From: Gorillibacterium massiliense
Lineage (GTDB): Bacteria; Bacillota; Bacilli; Paenibacillales; NBRC-103111
Length of the DNA stretch: 64,000 bases
Reading direction: 5' to 3'
NCBI RefSeq assembly: GCF_000455485.1
Contig: NZ_CBQR020000036.1
Coordinates: forward strand, 1 to 64,000
The notes below the pieces were generated by a model. That model was not told the DNA's origin. It made no database searches and saw only the letters and a list, made by a program, of their open reading frames with translations. A program made the position numbers and the translations under genes. Positions 15,182 through 23,635 of this stretch are shown one piece after another (the stretch's first letter is position 1; every line of letters starts with the position of its first letter).

Positions 15182-15844
15182 ATGAGCATCATCTCTCTAG
15201 GCCCATTGATGATAAGATCAGACTTGTTTGTTTTAATTCTGTCTGCGGCGTTTGGGTATTTGATATTCCATCTGCGGCTCCACGGAAAGGACGAACGCAC
15301 CGAAGCAGCGGATCTACTGATAAATTCATTTATCTTAGGATTTCTTACCTGGAAGTTTAGTCTGCTGTTGCTTCACCCTGTTTATACCCTCTCCCGACCG
15401 ATGTCTCTTCTATATTATAGCGGTGGCGAAAAGGGGCTTTGGCTCGCTCATGTCTTCGCAGTTGTTTATATTTGGCGACGTTTGAAATACAAGCAGCATC
15501 TGGTAAAACCTTATCTTCAAGGAGGCACGTTAGCCTATTTGTCTTTTCGTTTGGCGGAGGCATCGCTTTTGTGGGGGATGGAAGGCACGGAGGGGTTTAG
15601 TCGCCCATTAGGGGTCATTCTATATGCTGTTCTAACGGGCTGGGCTTGGTTTCGGTTTGAGTCACCGTTGAAAACAATCGTTAACCTGGGGTTGTGGTAT
15701 TGCATTGGATCCGTTTTGCTAGGGTACCTCTACGAAATCCGGGAGCCGATATTTGCCGGGTTATCCGCAAACCAGATTCTCTTTGCGCTGTTGGCTGTTG
15801 GGCTTCTTCTTTTGGATAATCGGCTACACAAACCTAGGCGGTAA
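15182..15844 (+). CDS. Polytopic membrane protein, Lgt-like N-terminus
   Basis: A 220-residue membrane protein with about six hydrophobic segments. The opening ISLGPLMIRSDLFVL resembles the first segment of prolipoprotein diacylglyceryl transferase (Lgt: LGPLxIRWYG), but the catalytic HGG-type motifs of Lgt are not evident, so a divergent homologue with another role is likely. ATG 15182 follows AAGGAAGGTG. Sits between rhodanese and ccdA, suggesting a part in membrane thiol chemistry. Confidence 0.6.
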   Translation: MSIISLGPLMIRSDLFVLILSAAFGYLIFHLRLHGKDERTEAADLLINSFILGFLTWKFSLLLLHPVYTLSRPMSLLYYSGGEKGLWLAHVFAVVYIWRRLKYKQHLVKPYLQGGTLAYLSFRLAEASLLWGMEGTEGFSRPLGVILYAVLTGWAWFRFESPLKTIVNLGLWYCIGSVLLGYLYEIREPIFAGLSANQILFALLAVGLLLLDNRLHKPRR

Positions 15845-15874
15845 ATAGGTTCGGATCACGAAAAAGGAAGGAGG

Positions 15875-16600
15875 ATGATGGTGTCTGTCGTGACATTGAT
15901 AGTAGCTTTTGCGGCTGGCATGCTTTCTTTTTTTTCACCATGCGTATTTCCGCTCATGCCAGCTTATGTATCCCAGTTGACTGGCTCTCTTGTACGGGAC
16001 GGCAGAGTGTGGGCGGACAAATGGGTTCTGCTGCTACGCTCGATTAGCTTCATCCTGGGATTCAGCATCATCTTCATCTTGATGGGGGCATCTGCGTCTA
16101 CAGTAGGACAATTTCTCATGGAGCGGCGGACTCTAATCGAAAAGCTGGGTGGACTCCTCATCGTCCTGTTTGGCTTGCAGATGGCTGGGCTTTTGAATTT
16201 AAAGTTTCTGATGAAGCAAATAAGCTGGCAGGGAAAAGGCAAAACGGGAAGGGGAGGACCGGATTCCTTTTTGATGGGTCTGGCTTTCGGGGCGGGATGG
16301 ACTCCTTGTGTAGGCCTCGCCCTATCTTCCATTCTCATGCTGGCTGGTTCTGCCGATACCGTGTTCAGTGGAATTGTACTGTTAGTTATGTATTCACTGG
16401 GCCTCGGAATCCCTTTTCTTATCATTACTTTGCTCATCACGTACTCTTTAGGGTATATGAAACGCATAAACCGAATACTGCCGATCTTGTCTAAAATCAA
16501 CGGTTGGATTCTCGTTGGTATGGGTGTTCTTATGTATACCAGCCAACTGCAGAAAATCAGTGCCTGGCTATCACAGTTCACCTTTTTCAACATGTTATAA
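15875..16600 (+). CDS. ccdA: Cytochrome c biogenesis/thiol transport protein CcdA
   Basis: A 241-residue six-helix membrane protein of the CcdA/DsbD-core family. The two redox Cys sit in FFSPCVFPLMPAY (first helix) and GWTPCVGLAL (fourth helix), both in the conserved proline contexts. It passes electrons from cytoplasmic thioredoxin across the membrane to extracytoplasmic thiol proteins. Start within ATGATGGTG after AAGGAAGGAGG. The ResA-like gene begins 12 bp later and is its expected partner; trxA at the operon head is the expected donor. Confidence 0.93.
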   Translation: MMVSVVTLIVAFAAGMLSFFSPCVFPLMPAYVSQLTGSLVRDGRVWADKWVLLLRSISFILGFSIIFILMGASASTVGQFLMERRTLIEKLGGLLIVLFGLQMAGLLNLKFLMKQISWQGKGKTGRGGPDSFLMGLAFGAGWTPCVGLALSSILMLAGSADTVFSGIVLLVMYSLGLGIPFLIITLLITYSLGYMKRINRILPILSKINGWILVGMGVLMYTSQLQKISAWLSQFTFFNML

Positions 16601-16612
16601 GGAGGCATACTG

Positions 16613-17179
16613 ATGAAAAAAAACGGGATCGCAATCACGATCCTTGCCGGATTGATCCTTTGGGGAATATTTGACTACATGAAAAAGCCCAATAATACTC
16701 TAGCTCCTGCACCCAGCTCGATTTCGGCTTCAGTTCCGGAAGGGGTCACGAAAGGGAAACGAGCACCTGACTTCCAGTTGACTGACCTTAACGGCAATGC
16801 AATCAAACTCACCGATTTCCGCGGCAAGACGGTACTGCTAAATTTTTGGGCCACCTGGTGCCCCCCTTGTAAGGTTGAAATGCCCCAAATGCGTGATTTT
16901 TACACGCAGTACAAGCACAAAGATGTCATTATTCTAGGCGTGAATCTGACGGATACCGAGAAAAACGCTGGACATGTTCAATCTTTTGCGAGCGAAAATG
17001 GACTAACCTTCCCAATCGTTCTCGATAAGAAGGGAGTGGTGGCTGATCTTTATCGTGTGGCCGCCTATCCTACAACTTTCATCATAGACCCGGATGGAAT
17101 CATACGGGATAAGTTTCAGGGAGCCATCGATTTCGATACCATGAAAGACGCATACGCGAAAGCTAAAAAAGATAGCTAG
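16613..17179 (+). CDS. ResA-like membrane-anchored thiol-disulfide oxidoreductase
   Basis: A 188-residue TlpA/ResA-type protein: N-terminal anchor (about 5-20), then a thioredoxin fold with FWATWCPPCKVEMP (C83, C86) and AYPTTFIIDPDG with the cis-Pro. It acts outside the membrane, reducing disulfides or persulfides with electrons from CcdA. Immediately downstream of ccdA. Similar proteins serve cytochrome c maturation or spore cortex synthesis; the operon context here argues for sulfur handling. Confidence 0.9.
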   Translation: MKKNGIAITILAGLILWGIFDYMKKPNNTLAPAPSSISASVPEGVTKGKRAPDFQLTDLNGNAIKLTDFRGKTVLLNFWATWCPPCKVEMPQMRDFYTQYKHKDVIILGVNLTDTEKNAGHVQSFASENGLTFPIVLDKKGVVADLYRVAAYPTTFIIDPDGIIRDKFQGAIDFDTMKDAYAKAKKDS

Positions 17180-17220
17180 GGTTCATCTGTTGGTTGATTT
17201 GCTGACATGGAGGTTTAACG

Positions 17221-17616
17221 GTGAAAGTTTGGCTTTTTCTGATAGGTCTCATTGTCGGATGGAAAGTAAGGTTTGTTTTTCCGGTGAGGGGGATCAAATT
17301 CGTTGATTTATCTTTCTTAACCGATGCCTCCGACCCCGTAAATTTAAAAATGCTCGATATCCGGGATTCGGCCGATTATTTGGAGCAGCATTTGCCGGAA
17401 ACCATTAATATATCGCTGGGCCGTCTTCCGTTTGTATGGGATAAGGAATTATCTCCTGACAATCATGTGCTCATTATGGGGGAAAAACGACGGCATTGTA
17501 AAAAGGCTGCACATATTTTGAAGCGTGCCGGATTTGTCCATCTCTATATCCTGAAAGACAAGGCACTTATTGCTAAGCTTACGAAATTCATCCATAATAT
17601 ACCCATCAAGGTATAA
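17221..17616 (+). CDS. Rhodanese-like protein lacking the catalytic Cys
   Basis: A 131-residue protein with an N-terminal membrane segment and a rhodanese fold: LDIRDSADYLEQHLPETINI corresponds to the domain entry and KKAAHILKRAGF to the helix after the active loop. Where active rhodaneses have CxxGxRS, this one reads MGEKRRHC: the catalytic position is M86, with a Cys at 93 seven residues later. It is therefore either inactive or uses C93. GTG start after GGAGG. Placed between the ResA-like gene and cstR. Confidence 0.8.
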   Translation: MKVWLFLIGLIVGWKVRFVFPVRGIKFVDLSFLTDASDPVNLKMLDIRDSADYLEQHLPETINISLGRLPFVWDKELSPDNHVLIMGEKRRHCKKAAHILKRAGFVHLYILKDKALIAKLTKFIHNIPIKV

Positions 17617-17633
17617 GAGAAAGGAAGAACCTC

Positions 17634-17894
17634 ATGAAATATGATAATGATGTGATGAGGCGCTTGAAGCGGATGGAAGGACAGGTTCGTGGGGTTATCA
17701 AAATGATGGAGGAAGACAAAAACTGTAAAGACGTCATAACCCAATTGTCAGCGATTCGCAGCGCAGCGGATAAGGCAATGGCATACATCGTTGCCGTGAA
17801 TTTGGAGCAGTGTATTTTGGAGGAGCAGGAAAAAGGTAACGATACCGGCAAACTAGTGAAAGATGCCGTTGAGCTCCTCGTCAAGAGCAGGTAA
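17634..17894 (+). CDS. cstR: CstR-type persulfide-sensing repressor (CsoR family)
   Basis: An 86-residue all-helical CsoR/RcnR-family repressor. It has C31 (in DKNCKDVITQ) and C60 (in NLEQCILEE), the exact Cys pair of CstR. The His four residues before the second Cys that copper-binding CsoR needs is Asn (N56) here. That points to persulfide rather than copper sensing: the two Cys crosslink through a polysulfide and the protein leaves DNA. Last gene of the operon; the operator at 13959-13974 is its likely target. Confidence 0.88.
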   Translation: MKYDNDVMRRLKRMEGQVRGVIKMMEEDKNCKDVITQLSAIRSAADKAMAYIVAVNLEQCILEEQEKGNDTGKLVKDAVELLVKSR

Positions 17895-17930
17895 TTATTA
17901 TTCATATCCTTTTCTTCGGAAATTTAAAAA

Positions 17931-17960
17931 AGAACCCTGACGATTCAGGGTTCTTTTGTT
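17931..17960. terminator. Bidirectional terminator
   Basis: AGAACCCTGA (17931-17940)/TCAGGGTTCT (17945-17954), 10-bp perfect stem, A-rich on one side and T-rich on the other. It serves both cstR (+) and the convergent 826-residue fusion gene (-). Confidence 0.88.
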
Positions 17961-17995
17961 CTGCTTAATTGAATGTTGAAGCCGTAGGGAATTCT

Positions 17996-20476
17996 CTAAA
18001 TAAACAAATTATGTCCGGATTGATCCGCTTTACCAAGGTAATATCCTACGCCACCGATACCGACGCCATCAATCAGTTCTTCCCGAGCAATTCCCATAAG
18101 ATCCATCGACATTTGGCAGGCAACGATTTCGACACCTTGATCAATGGCCGTTTGGATCAATTCTTCCAGAGAAGATACGTTTTTGCTCTTCATGAGACCG
18201 CGGATCATTCGGGAGCCGGCGCCCAGCATGTTCATTTTCGACAAGCTCAGTTTTCGGCTGCCTCGCGGCATCATCGCTCCGAACATTTTACCCATAAAGT
18301 CTTTATGAACAGGAACCTTTTGATGCTTACGAATGATATTCAAACCCCAAAAGGTGAAGAACATCGTTACCTTTTTTCCGCTGGCAGCTGCGCCATTGGC
18401 AATGATAAAGGAAGCGATCGCTTTATCCAAATCACCGCTAAACACGACCATCGTGCTAGCCTCGTGGGTGCTCGCCTGTTCCGCCGGAGCCTTTGCCTGT
18501 GCCGTCGAGTCCCCTTTGCAAACATAAGCTTCAATGGTTCCATCCGGCAATTTAGTGACTTGCATGAGACGATTCCGCGACATTTGAGCCCACGCTTTTA
18601 TATCTTCAAAGAAGCCTGGATCCGAAGCGTTCACTTTGAGAATTTGACCATCCGACAGTTTGTCGATGCTTTGCTTAACCTGGATGAGGGGCCCAGGGCA
18701 GCACAGACCGCAAGCGTCTAATACAGCATCCGGAGTAAGGGGTTCTGCTGCTGTAGAGGGGGCTGCAACGGCAGCTTCTTTGCTTGCCTTGGTCAATTCC
18801 ATTGATAGATCAACATGGTCAAACTTCTTTGGTATATAGTTGCTCATCTGATAGGTTTTGTAGCCACCGGTAAGGTTTTTCACGCGATATGCTTTTTGCT
18901 GCAAAATCCGGGAAGCCGTATATCCTCTCAAACCGACTTGACAATAGACCCAAATCTCCTTGCTCGGATCCAGTTCATCCAAACGTGAACGGAGTTCATC
19001 CACCGGTATGTTTACTGAACCTTCAATATGGCCATTGGCGTGTTCCATATCGGTACGGACGTCTACAAGCAAGGTGGTCTTCACATCTCGGTTCGCCAAG
19101 TCGGCAGGAACAAACACCTCCGTCTTTCCTGTCAAAACGTTTTCCGCTGCGTATCCCGCCATGTTAACCGGATCTTTTGCGGAAGAATAGGGAGGGGCAT
19201 AGGAGAGTTCCAGTTCCGATAAGTCCGTGACGGTTCCTCTGAATCGAATTACGGTAGCGATGTCGTCGATTCGTTTATCGACACCGTTATAACCAACGGC
19301 TTGAGCTCCCAAAACGATCCCTTGATCGTTAAATAACAGCTTCAGCGAGAGAGGAGTAGCTCCCGGATAATAAGAAGCGTGGGAATTCGGATGAATATGG
19401 ACGACGTGATAAGGGATGTTCAATCTTTGCAGCGTTTTTTCGTTATTTCCTGTAGCTGCGCCCGTCAATCCGAATACTTTTATAATCGATGTGCCTTGAG
19501 AACCTTTGTAGGTGGTTCCAAGTCCACATACATTATCAGCCGCGATCCGTCCCTGTTTGTTAGCTGGCCCTGCAAGAGGAATGGCTGTTTTCTTTCCGTT
19601 CACAAAGTCTACGACTTCTACTGCGTCCCCCACCGCATAAACATTATCCAGATTGGTTTCCATCCGCTCATTCACCAGTAGATGACCACGGGGGCCAAAC
19701 TCTAAGCCGCTGTCCCGAAGGAAATCTGTATCCGGTGCAACACCAATGGCAAGAAGTACCATTTCGCTGCGTAGAGCCGTACCGCTGGAAAGTTTTACTT
19801 CGATCTGATCACCGACATCTTCAAAGCTCTGGACCATCTCGGAGAGAATAAGGCGGACGCCCTTATCTTCCAGATCTTTTGCCAAGACAGAAGCTATTTC
19901 CGGATCGAAAGGAGCCAGTATTTGTGGAGCAGCCTCAATCAAAGCAACGTCCAAGCCTGCTTCTTTTAAGTTCTCGGCCATTTCGACTCCAATAAAGCCC
20001 CCGCCGATCACAATGGCTGACCGGGTGCCTTCCTCACTGACTTTCGCTTTGACTTTGTCCGTGTCAGGGATGTTTCGGAGTGTGTGAATTTTGGAACTAT
20101 TTATTCCAGGCAAACCTGGACGAATTGGCTTTGCTCCCGGAGACAGGATAAGGGCATCATAGCTTTCCTCATAATTTCCCCGATCCTTGCTTTGGACTAA
20201 AACTATTTTGTTTGTGGGATCTATAGAAACGACCTCACTCTGGGTCCGGACATCGATATTAAAACGCTGATTCATCGCTTCCGGCGTTTGCACTAACAGC
20301 TTGGAGCGATCTTGAATGGAGCCCCCAATGTAGTAGGGAAGACCGCAGTTTGCAAAAGAGATATAAGGGTCCCGTTCAAACATGATGATCTGCGCATCTT
20401 CATCCAATCTGCGAAGACGAGCGGCTGCAGAAGCTCCTCCCGCAACTCCACCGACTATGAGAACTTTTTTACTCAT
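17996..20476 (-). CDS. CoA-disulfide reductase-rhodanese-TusA-DsrE fusion protein
   Basis: An 826-residue four-part sulfur protein. Residues 1-450: FAD/NAD-dependent pyridine-nucleotide disulfide reductase of the CoADR type, FAD motif GGVAGGASAA and single redox Cys44 in SFANCGLPYY. About 465-550: rhodanese with active loop YCQVGLRG. About 595-665: TusA with DACGLCCPGP. 676-826: DsrE/F-like domain with a Cys in IVACQMSMD. Family knowledge: CoADR-rhodanese proteins reduce CoA persulfide/polysulfide, TusA and DsrE carry sulfur between partners. All four carriers on one chain implies an internal persulfide relay in the cytoplasm. Starts 3 bp after the ArsR gene's end, so the two are one operon. 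Confidence 0.92.
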   Translation of the reverse strand: MSKKVLIVGGVAGGASAAARLRRLDEDAQIIMFERDPYISFANCGLPYYIGGSIQDRSKLLVQTPEAMNQRFNIDVRTQSEVVSIDPTNKIVLVQSKDRGNYEESYDALILSPGAKPIRPGLPGINSSKIHTLRNIPDTDKVKAKVSEEGTRSAIVIGGGFIGVEMAENLKEAGLDVALIEAAPQILAPFDPEIASVLAKDLEDKGVRLILSEMVQSFEDVGDQIEVKLSSGTALRSEMVLLAIGVAPDTDFLRDSGLEFGPRGHLLVNERMETNLDNVYAVGDAVEVVDFVNGKKTAIPLAGPANKQGRIAADNVCGLGTTYKGSQGTSIIKVFGLTGAATGNNEKTLQRLNIPYHVVHIHPNSHASYYPGATPLSLKLLFNDQGIVLGAQAVGYNGVDKRIDDIATVIRFRGTVTDLSELELSYAPPYSSAKDPVNMAGYAAENVLTGKTEVFVPADLANRDVKTTLLVDVRTDMEHANGHIEGSVNIPVDELRSRLDELDPSKEIWVYCQVGLRGYTASRILQQKAYRVKNLTGGYKTYQMSNYIPKKFDHVDLSMELTKASKEAAVAAPSTAAEPLTPDAVLDACGLCCPGPLIQVKQSIDKLSDGQILKVNASDPGFFEDIKAWAQMSRNRLMQVTKLPDGTIEAYVCKGDSTAQAKAPAEQASTHEASTMVVFSGDLDKAIASFIIANGAAASGKKVTMFFTFWGLNIIRKHQKVPVHKDFMGKMFGAMMPRGSRKLSLSKMNMLGAGSRMIRGLMKSKNVSSLEELIQTAIDQGVEIVACQMSMDLMGIAREELIDGVGIGGVGYYLGKADQSGHNLFI

Positions 20477-20479
20477 GAT

Positions 20480-20764
20480 TTATTTCTCTCCTAAAAATAA
20501 TGTAATTAGCTGTTTAACTTTCTCGTCCTTTACGGAATAAATCACTTCCAACCCCTTACGCTCGGTTTCGACAATTCCTAATGAGCGAAGCCTTTGAAGG
20601 TGCTGCGATACGGTGGACTGAGGAAGATCCAAGCACTCCTGCATATAGGAGACGTTACAGCATCCCTTTTCCAGCAATCCTTTAATGATGCATAGCCTAA
20701 CAGGGTGCGCGATAGCTTTTAGCGTTTCAGCAGCTTGATTATAAGATTTGAAATTATTATCCAT
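20480..20764 (-). CDS. ArsR-family transcriptional regulator
   Basis: A 94-residue winged-helix repressor. The recognition helix region is LPQSTVSQHLQRLRSLGIVE. It has four Cys (in VRLCIIKG, EKGCCNVSY and QECLDL); several ArsR proteins that sense persulfides or metalloids use Cys in these places, but the pair cannot be named from sequence. ATG 20764 is spaced after GAGGTG; an in-frame upstream start at 20776 is less likely. First gene of the operon with the CoADR fusion, so it probably answers reactive sulfur. Confidence 0.88.
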   Translation of the reverse strand: MDNNFKSYNQAAETLKAIAHPVRLCIIKGLLEKGCCNVSYMQECLDLPQSTVSQHLQRLRSLGIVETERKGLEVIYSVKDEKVKQLITLFLGEK

Positions 20765-20792
20765 ATATAGAAGCACCTCGTTCTTTTATTCA

Positions 20793-20817
20793 CATATTCA
20801 AATAATATAATATATGA
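20793..20817. promoter_or_regulatory. Possible ArsR operator
   Basis: CATATTCAAATAATATAATATATG is an imperfect AT-rich inverted repeat directly upstream of the ArsR gene, in the position of its promoter. AT-rich dyads with ATATT half-sites are usual for ArsR regulators. Weak, since the region is AT-rich overall. Confidence 0.4.
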
Positions 20818-21057
20818 GCAATAAAGACAATTGTACTTCAATTATGGGCACTCGAATATTCACCTCCAAGCCGTAGAAGTCTATCGTTGAAAGAAAATTA
20901 ACATTTATGAAATTGTATATTTAAATATTACGATATTATTTGGAATAGTCAATGATCAAAATATGATCAAATTGTTACATGCTTCGGTTAATCGGCTGAC
21001 AGAGAGGTGTTACTGGTTGAATATGGTTTAGGGCATACTATCAAAAAATAGACGTTG

Positions 21058-21103
21058 TTGACACGACGCCATTTGGTGTCCTATAGTGAAAATGTGACCA
21101 AAT
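21058..21103 (+). promoter_or_regulatory. Promoter with overlapping inverted repeat, upstream of the UvrA paralogue
   Basis: -35 TTGACA (21058-21063), 18-bp spacer, -10 TATAGT (21082-21087). A 7-bp inverted repeat ATTTGGT (21071-21077)/ACCAAAT (21097-21103) brackets the -10, as a repressor site would. Confidence 0.55.
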
Positions 21104-21127
21104 AGTGTCCAAAATGAAGGGGCTTGT

Positions 21128-21148
21128 ATGGCTGAACGAATTGGATAA
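21128..21148 (+). CDS. Possible leader peptide MAERIG
   Basis: ATG 21128 preceded by AAGGGG at 21117-21122 opens a six-codon frame ending TAA at 21146-21148. An overlapping 16-codon frame (ATG 21114, MKGLVWLNELDNQNQP, stop 21162-21164) ends right at the base of the hairpin. Either could position a ribosome to influence the hairpin. Tiny frames occur by chance, so this is tentative. Confidence 0.3.
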   Translation: MAERIG

Positions 21149-21162
21149 CCAGAATCAACCTT

Positions 21163-21195
21163 AACCGGCTGCATGCAGTTTGCAGCCGGTTTGTG
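21163..21195 (+). terminator. Strong hairpin in the leader of the UvrA paralogue (possible attenuator)
   Basis: AACCGGCTGCA (21163-21173)/TGCAGCCGGTT (21181-21191), 11-bp perfect stem, loop of 7. The T run afterwards is weak (TTTGTGT). It lies between the promoter and the gene, about 85-105 bp before the start codon. Confidence 0.55.
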
Positions 21196-21298
21196 TCTAC
21201 ATCGGACAAGCTGACATGTTCTGACGTTCGGTCAAGCTCGCATGATCGTTCTGATGTGAATAGGAGTAGGAATTGACATGATCGGAAGGATGGTAAAC

Positions 21299-23554
21299 AT
21301 GAGCGACTCGAATCAGGAATATATCGTGATCACAGGTGCGAGGGAGAATAATCTCAAAAACGTTTCCTTACGCATTCCCAAGCGGAAGATCACGATCTTC
21401 ACCGGAGTATCCGGGTCAGGGAAATCATCGATCGTCTTCGATACGATTGCTGCAGAATCTACGCGATTACTGAATGAGAACTTCAGCATGTTCGTGCGCA
21501 CTTTTCTTCCCAAAGTTCCGCAGCCGGATACGGACGCGATCGAGAACCTGAGCATGGCTGTAATTGTGGACCAGAAACGGCTGGGCGGAGGTTCCCATTC
21601 TACGATGGGCACGATTACTGACATTTCTCCTATTCTCCGCCTTTTTTTCTCCCGAGCGGGTCAGCCCCATGTTGGGCCAGCGAACATGTTCTCGTTTAAC
21701 GATCCGCAAGGCATGTGTCCCGAGTGCAACGGAATCGGTCGCAGCCTGAGTGTTGATATGAGTAAGGCGCTGGATAAGTCAAAGTCGTTGAATGAAGGGG
21801 CAATCTTGCTACCGGGTTATACTGTAGACGGATGGGAATGGAACATGATCGTGCAGTCGGGAGATTATGATCTCGACAAGAAGCTAAGTGATTATTCAGA
21901 TGAGGAACTGGAACACCTGCTATTTGCCAAGGCAAGGAAAGTGAAGATGGATTTTGCCGGTAAGGCAACGAATATTACAGTAGAAGGCGTCATTGAGAAG
22001 TTCACCAATAAATACATCAAGCAGGATGTGAAAACGAAGTCCGAGCGCACACAACAAGCAGTTGCACCGTACATTTCCGAAGGTCCCTGCTCCAGCTGCC
22101 ATGGCGCGAGGCTCAGTCAAGCCGCACTTAGCTGCAGGATCAATGGATACAACATTGCGGAGCTTTCCTCCATGGAGGTCGGACAGCTCATCCGTGTCAT
22201 TCGGGAAATTAGTGACCCTGTCGCTGAATCGGTCGTTAAGTCACTGACGGAGCGACTGCAGCACCTGGTAGATATCGGACTTGATTATTTGACGCTGGAC
22301 CGCGAGACGGATACATTGTCGGGCGGCGAATCGCAGCGCGTCAAGATGGTAAAGCACCTTAGCGGAAGTCTGGTGGATGTCACTTATATCTTCGATGAGC
22401 CTAGCATTGGCTTGCATCCCCGTGATGTTCATCGGTTAAATGAACTGCTTCTGAAGCTGCGTGACAAGGGCAATACCGTGATTGTCGTCGAGCATGATCC
22501 CGATGTGATCAAGTTGGCGGATTATATTTTCGACGTAGGTCCTCATGCCGGCAGTCACGGAGGAACCATCGTTTACGAAGGAAGTTACCAAGGGTTGCTG
22601 GACGCAGGAACTTTGACGGGCACCCATATGAAGCGGCAGCTCCAACTGAAGCATGATAGCAGGCAGCCATCCGGCAAGCTGTCTATCAAGAATGCCACAC
22701 TGCACAACTTGCAGAACGTGAGTGTAGATATTCCAACCGGAGTGCTGACAGCAGTTACGGGGGTCGCAGGCTCGGGCAAGAGTACGCTGATTAACGAAGT
22801 ATTCCTCAGTCAGTTTCCAGATGCGATTGTCATTGACCAATCGGCAATAGGAGTGTCAACACGGTCGAATCCGGCGACCTACACGGGCATTATGGATGAT
22901 GTGCGCAAGGCTTTTGCTTCCGTGAACAAGGTCAACCAAGGTTTGTTCAGCTTCAACTCCAAGGGGGCCTGCGAGAACTGCCAAGGACTGGGCGTTGTGT
23001 ATATAGACTTTTCATTTTTTGACACCGTGAAGCTGCCATGCGAAGTATGCGGGGGCAAACGGTTCAAAGATGAGGTGCTCGCTTACAAGCTAAACGGGAA
23101 GTCTATTGCAGAAGTGCTGGAGATGACGGTGGAACAGGCATTGGATTTTTTTCAGCAAAAAGAGATTGTGCGCAAGCTTCAGGCGTTGAGTGATGTAGGT
23201 CTGAACTATATTACACTCGGCCAGCCGCTCAGCACGCTTTCGGGCGGGGAATGCCAGCGTATCAAGCTGGCTAGCGAGCTGCAAAAGAACGGCAGTATCT
23301 ACGTATTGGACGAGCCGACGACCGGCCTGCATATGTCAGATATCGGTCACCTTCTGGAGATCCTGAACCGCCTCGTGGATGCCGGCAATACAGTGATCGT
23401 CATCGAACACAATCTCGATGTGATCTGCCAAGCGGATTGGATCATTGATATGGGACCGGACGGAGGCAGCAAGGGGGGACGGGTTGTGTTCGAGGGCACA
23501 CCCTCACAGATCATCCATGCGGAGCAGTCAATTACGGGAAAATATTTGAGGTGA
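21299..23554 (+). CDS. UvrA paralogue, short ABC-type ATPase
   Basis: About 751 residues, shorter than UvrA (about 940), with two ABC modules: Walker A GVSGSGKSS and GVAGSGKSTL, signatures LSGGESQR and LSGGECQR, and zinc-binding CPECNG/CSSCHG and CENCQG/CEVCGG pairs. The missing length is in the UvrB-interaction/insertion region, as in UvrA2/DrrC-like proteins. Those bind DNA-intercalating drugs or are resistance factors for antibiotic producers rather than general repair proteins. ATG 21278 and 21299 both have ribosome binding sites; 21299 gives the usual N-terminus. The upstream promoter, hairpin and short frames suggest inducible expression. Confidence 0.88.
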   Translation: MSDSNQEYIVITGARENNLKNVSLRIPKRKITIFTGVSGSGKSSIVFDTIAAESTRLLNENFSMFVRTFLPKVPQPDTDAIENLSMAVIVDQKRLGGGSHSTMGTITDISPILRLFFSRAGQPHVGPANMFSFNDPQGMCPECNGIGRSLSVDMSKALDKSKSLNEGAILLPGYTVDGWEWNMIVQSGDYDLDKKLSDYSDEELEHLLFAKARKVKMDFAGKATNITVEGVIEKFTNKYIKQDVKTKSERTQQAVAPYISEGPCSSCHGARLSQAALSCRINGYNIAELSSMEVGQLIRVIREISDPVAESVVKSLTERLQHLVDIGLDYLTLDRETDTLSGGESQRVKMVKHLSGSLVDVTYIFDEPSIGLHPRDVHRLNELLLKLRDKGNTVIVVEHDPDVIKLADYIFDVGPHAGSHGGTIVYEGSYQGLLDAGTLTGTHMKRQLQLKHDSRQPSGKLSIKNATLHNLQNVSVDIPTGVLTAVTGVAGSGKSTLINEVFLSQFPDAIVIDQSAIGVSTRSNPATYTGIMDDVRKAFASVNKVNQGLFSFNSKGACENCQGLGVVYIDFSFFDTVKLPCEVCGGKRFKDEVLAYKLNGKSIAEVLEMTVEQALDFFQQKEIVRKLQALSDVGLNYITLGQPLSTLSGGECQRIKLASELQKNGSIYVLDEPTTGLHMSDIGHLLEILNRLVDAGNTVIVIEHNLDVICQADWIIDMGPDGGSKGGRVVFEGTPSQIIHAEQSITGKYLR

Positions 23555-23571
23555 TCATTACATTTTAAAGA

Positions 23572-23600
23572 AGTCCGCGTATATCGCGGGCTTTTTTTGT
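23572..23600 (+). terminator. Rho-independent terminator
   Basis: CCGCG (23575-23579)/CGCGG (23585-23589) stem followed by GCTTTTTTTG, directly after the UvrA paralogue. Confidence 0.8.
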
Positions 23601-23635
23601 GAGACATTCCGATGCATTTTAGGGAAAAGGCATTA

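Noticed and set aside
15964..16638. 224-codon open frame on the minus strand
   Set aside because: Fully antisense to ccdA, whose six helices and redox Cys motifs are clear; composition (many Pro, Arg, Met) is that of a shadow frame.
17969..18721. 250-codon open frame on the plus strand
   Set aside because: Antisense to the TusA-DsrE end of the large fusion protein and without ribosome binding site or recognisable domain.
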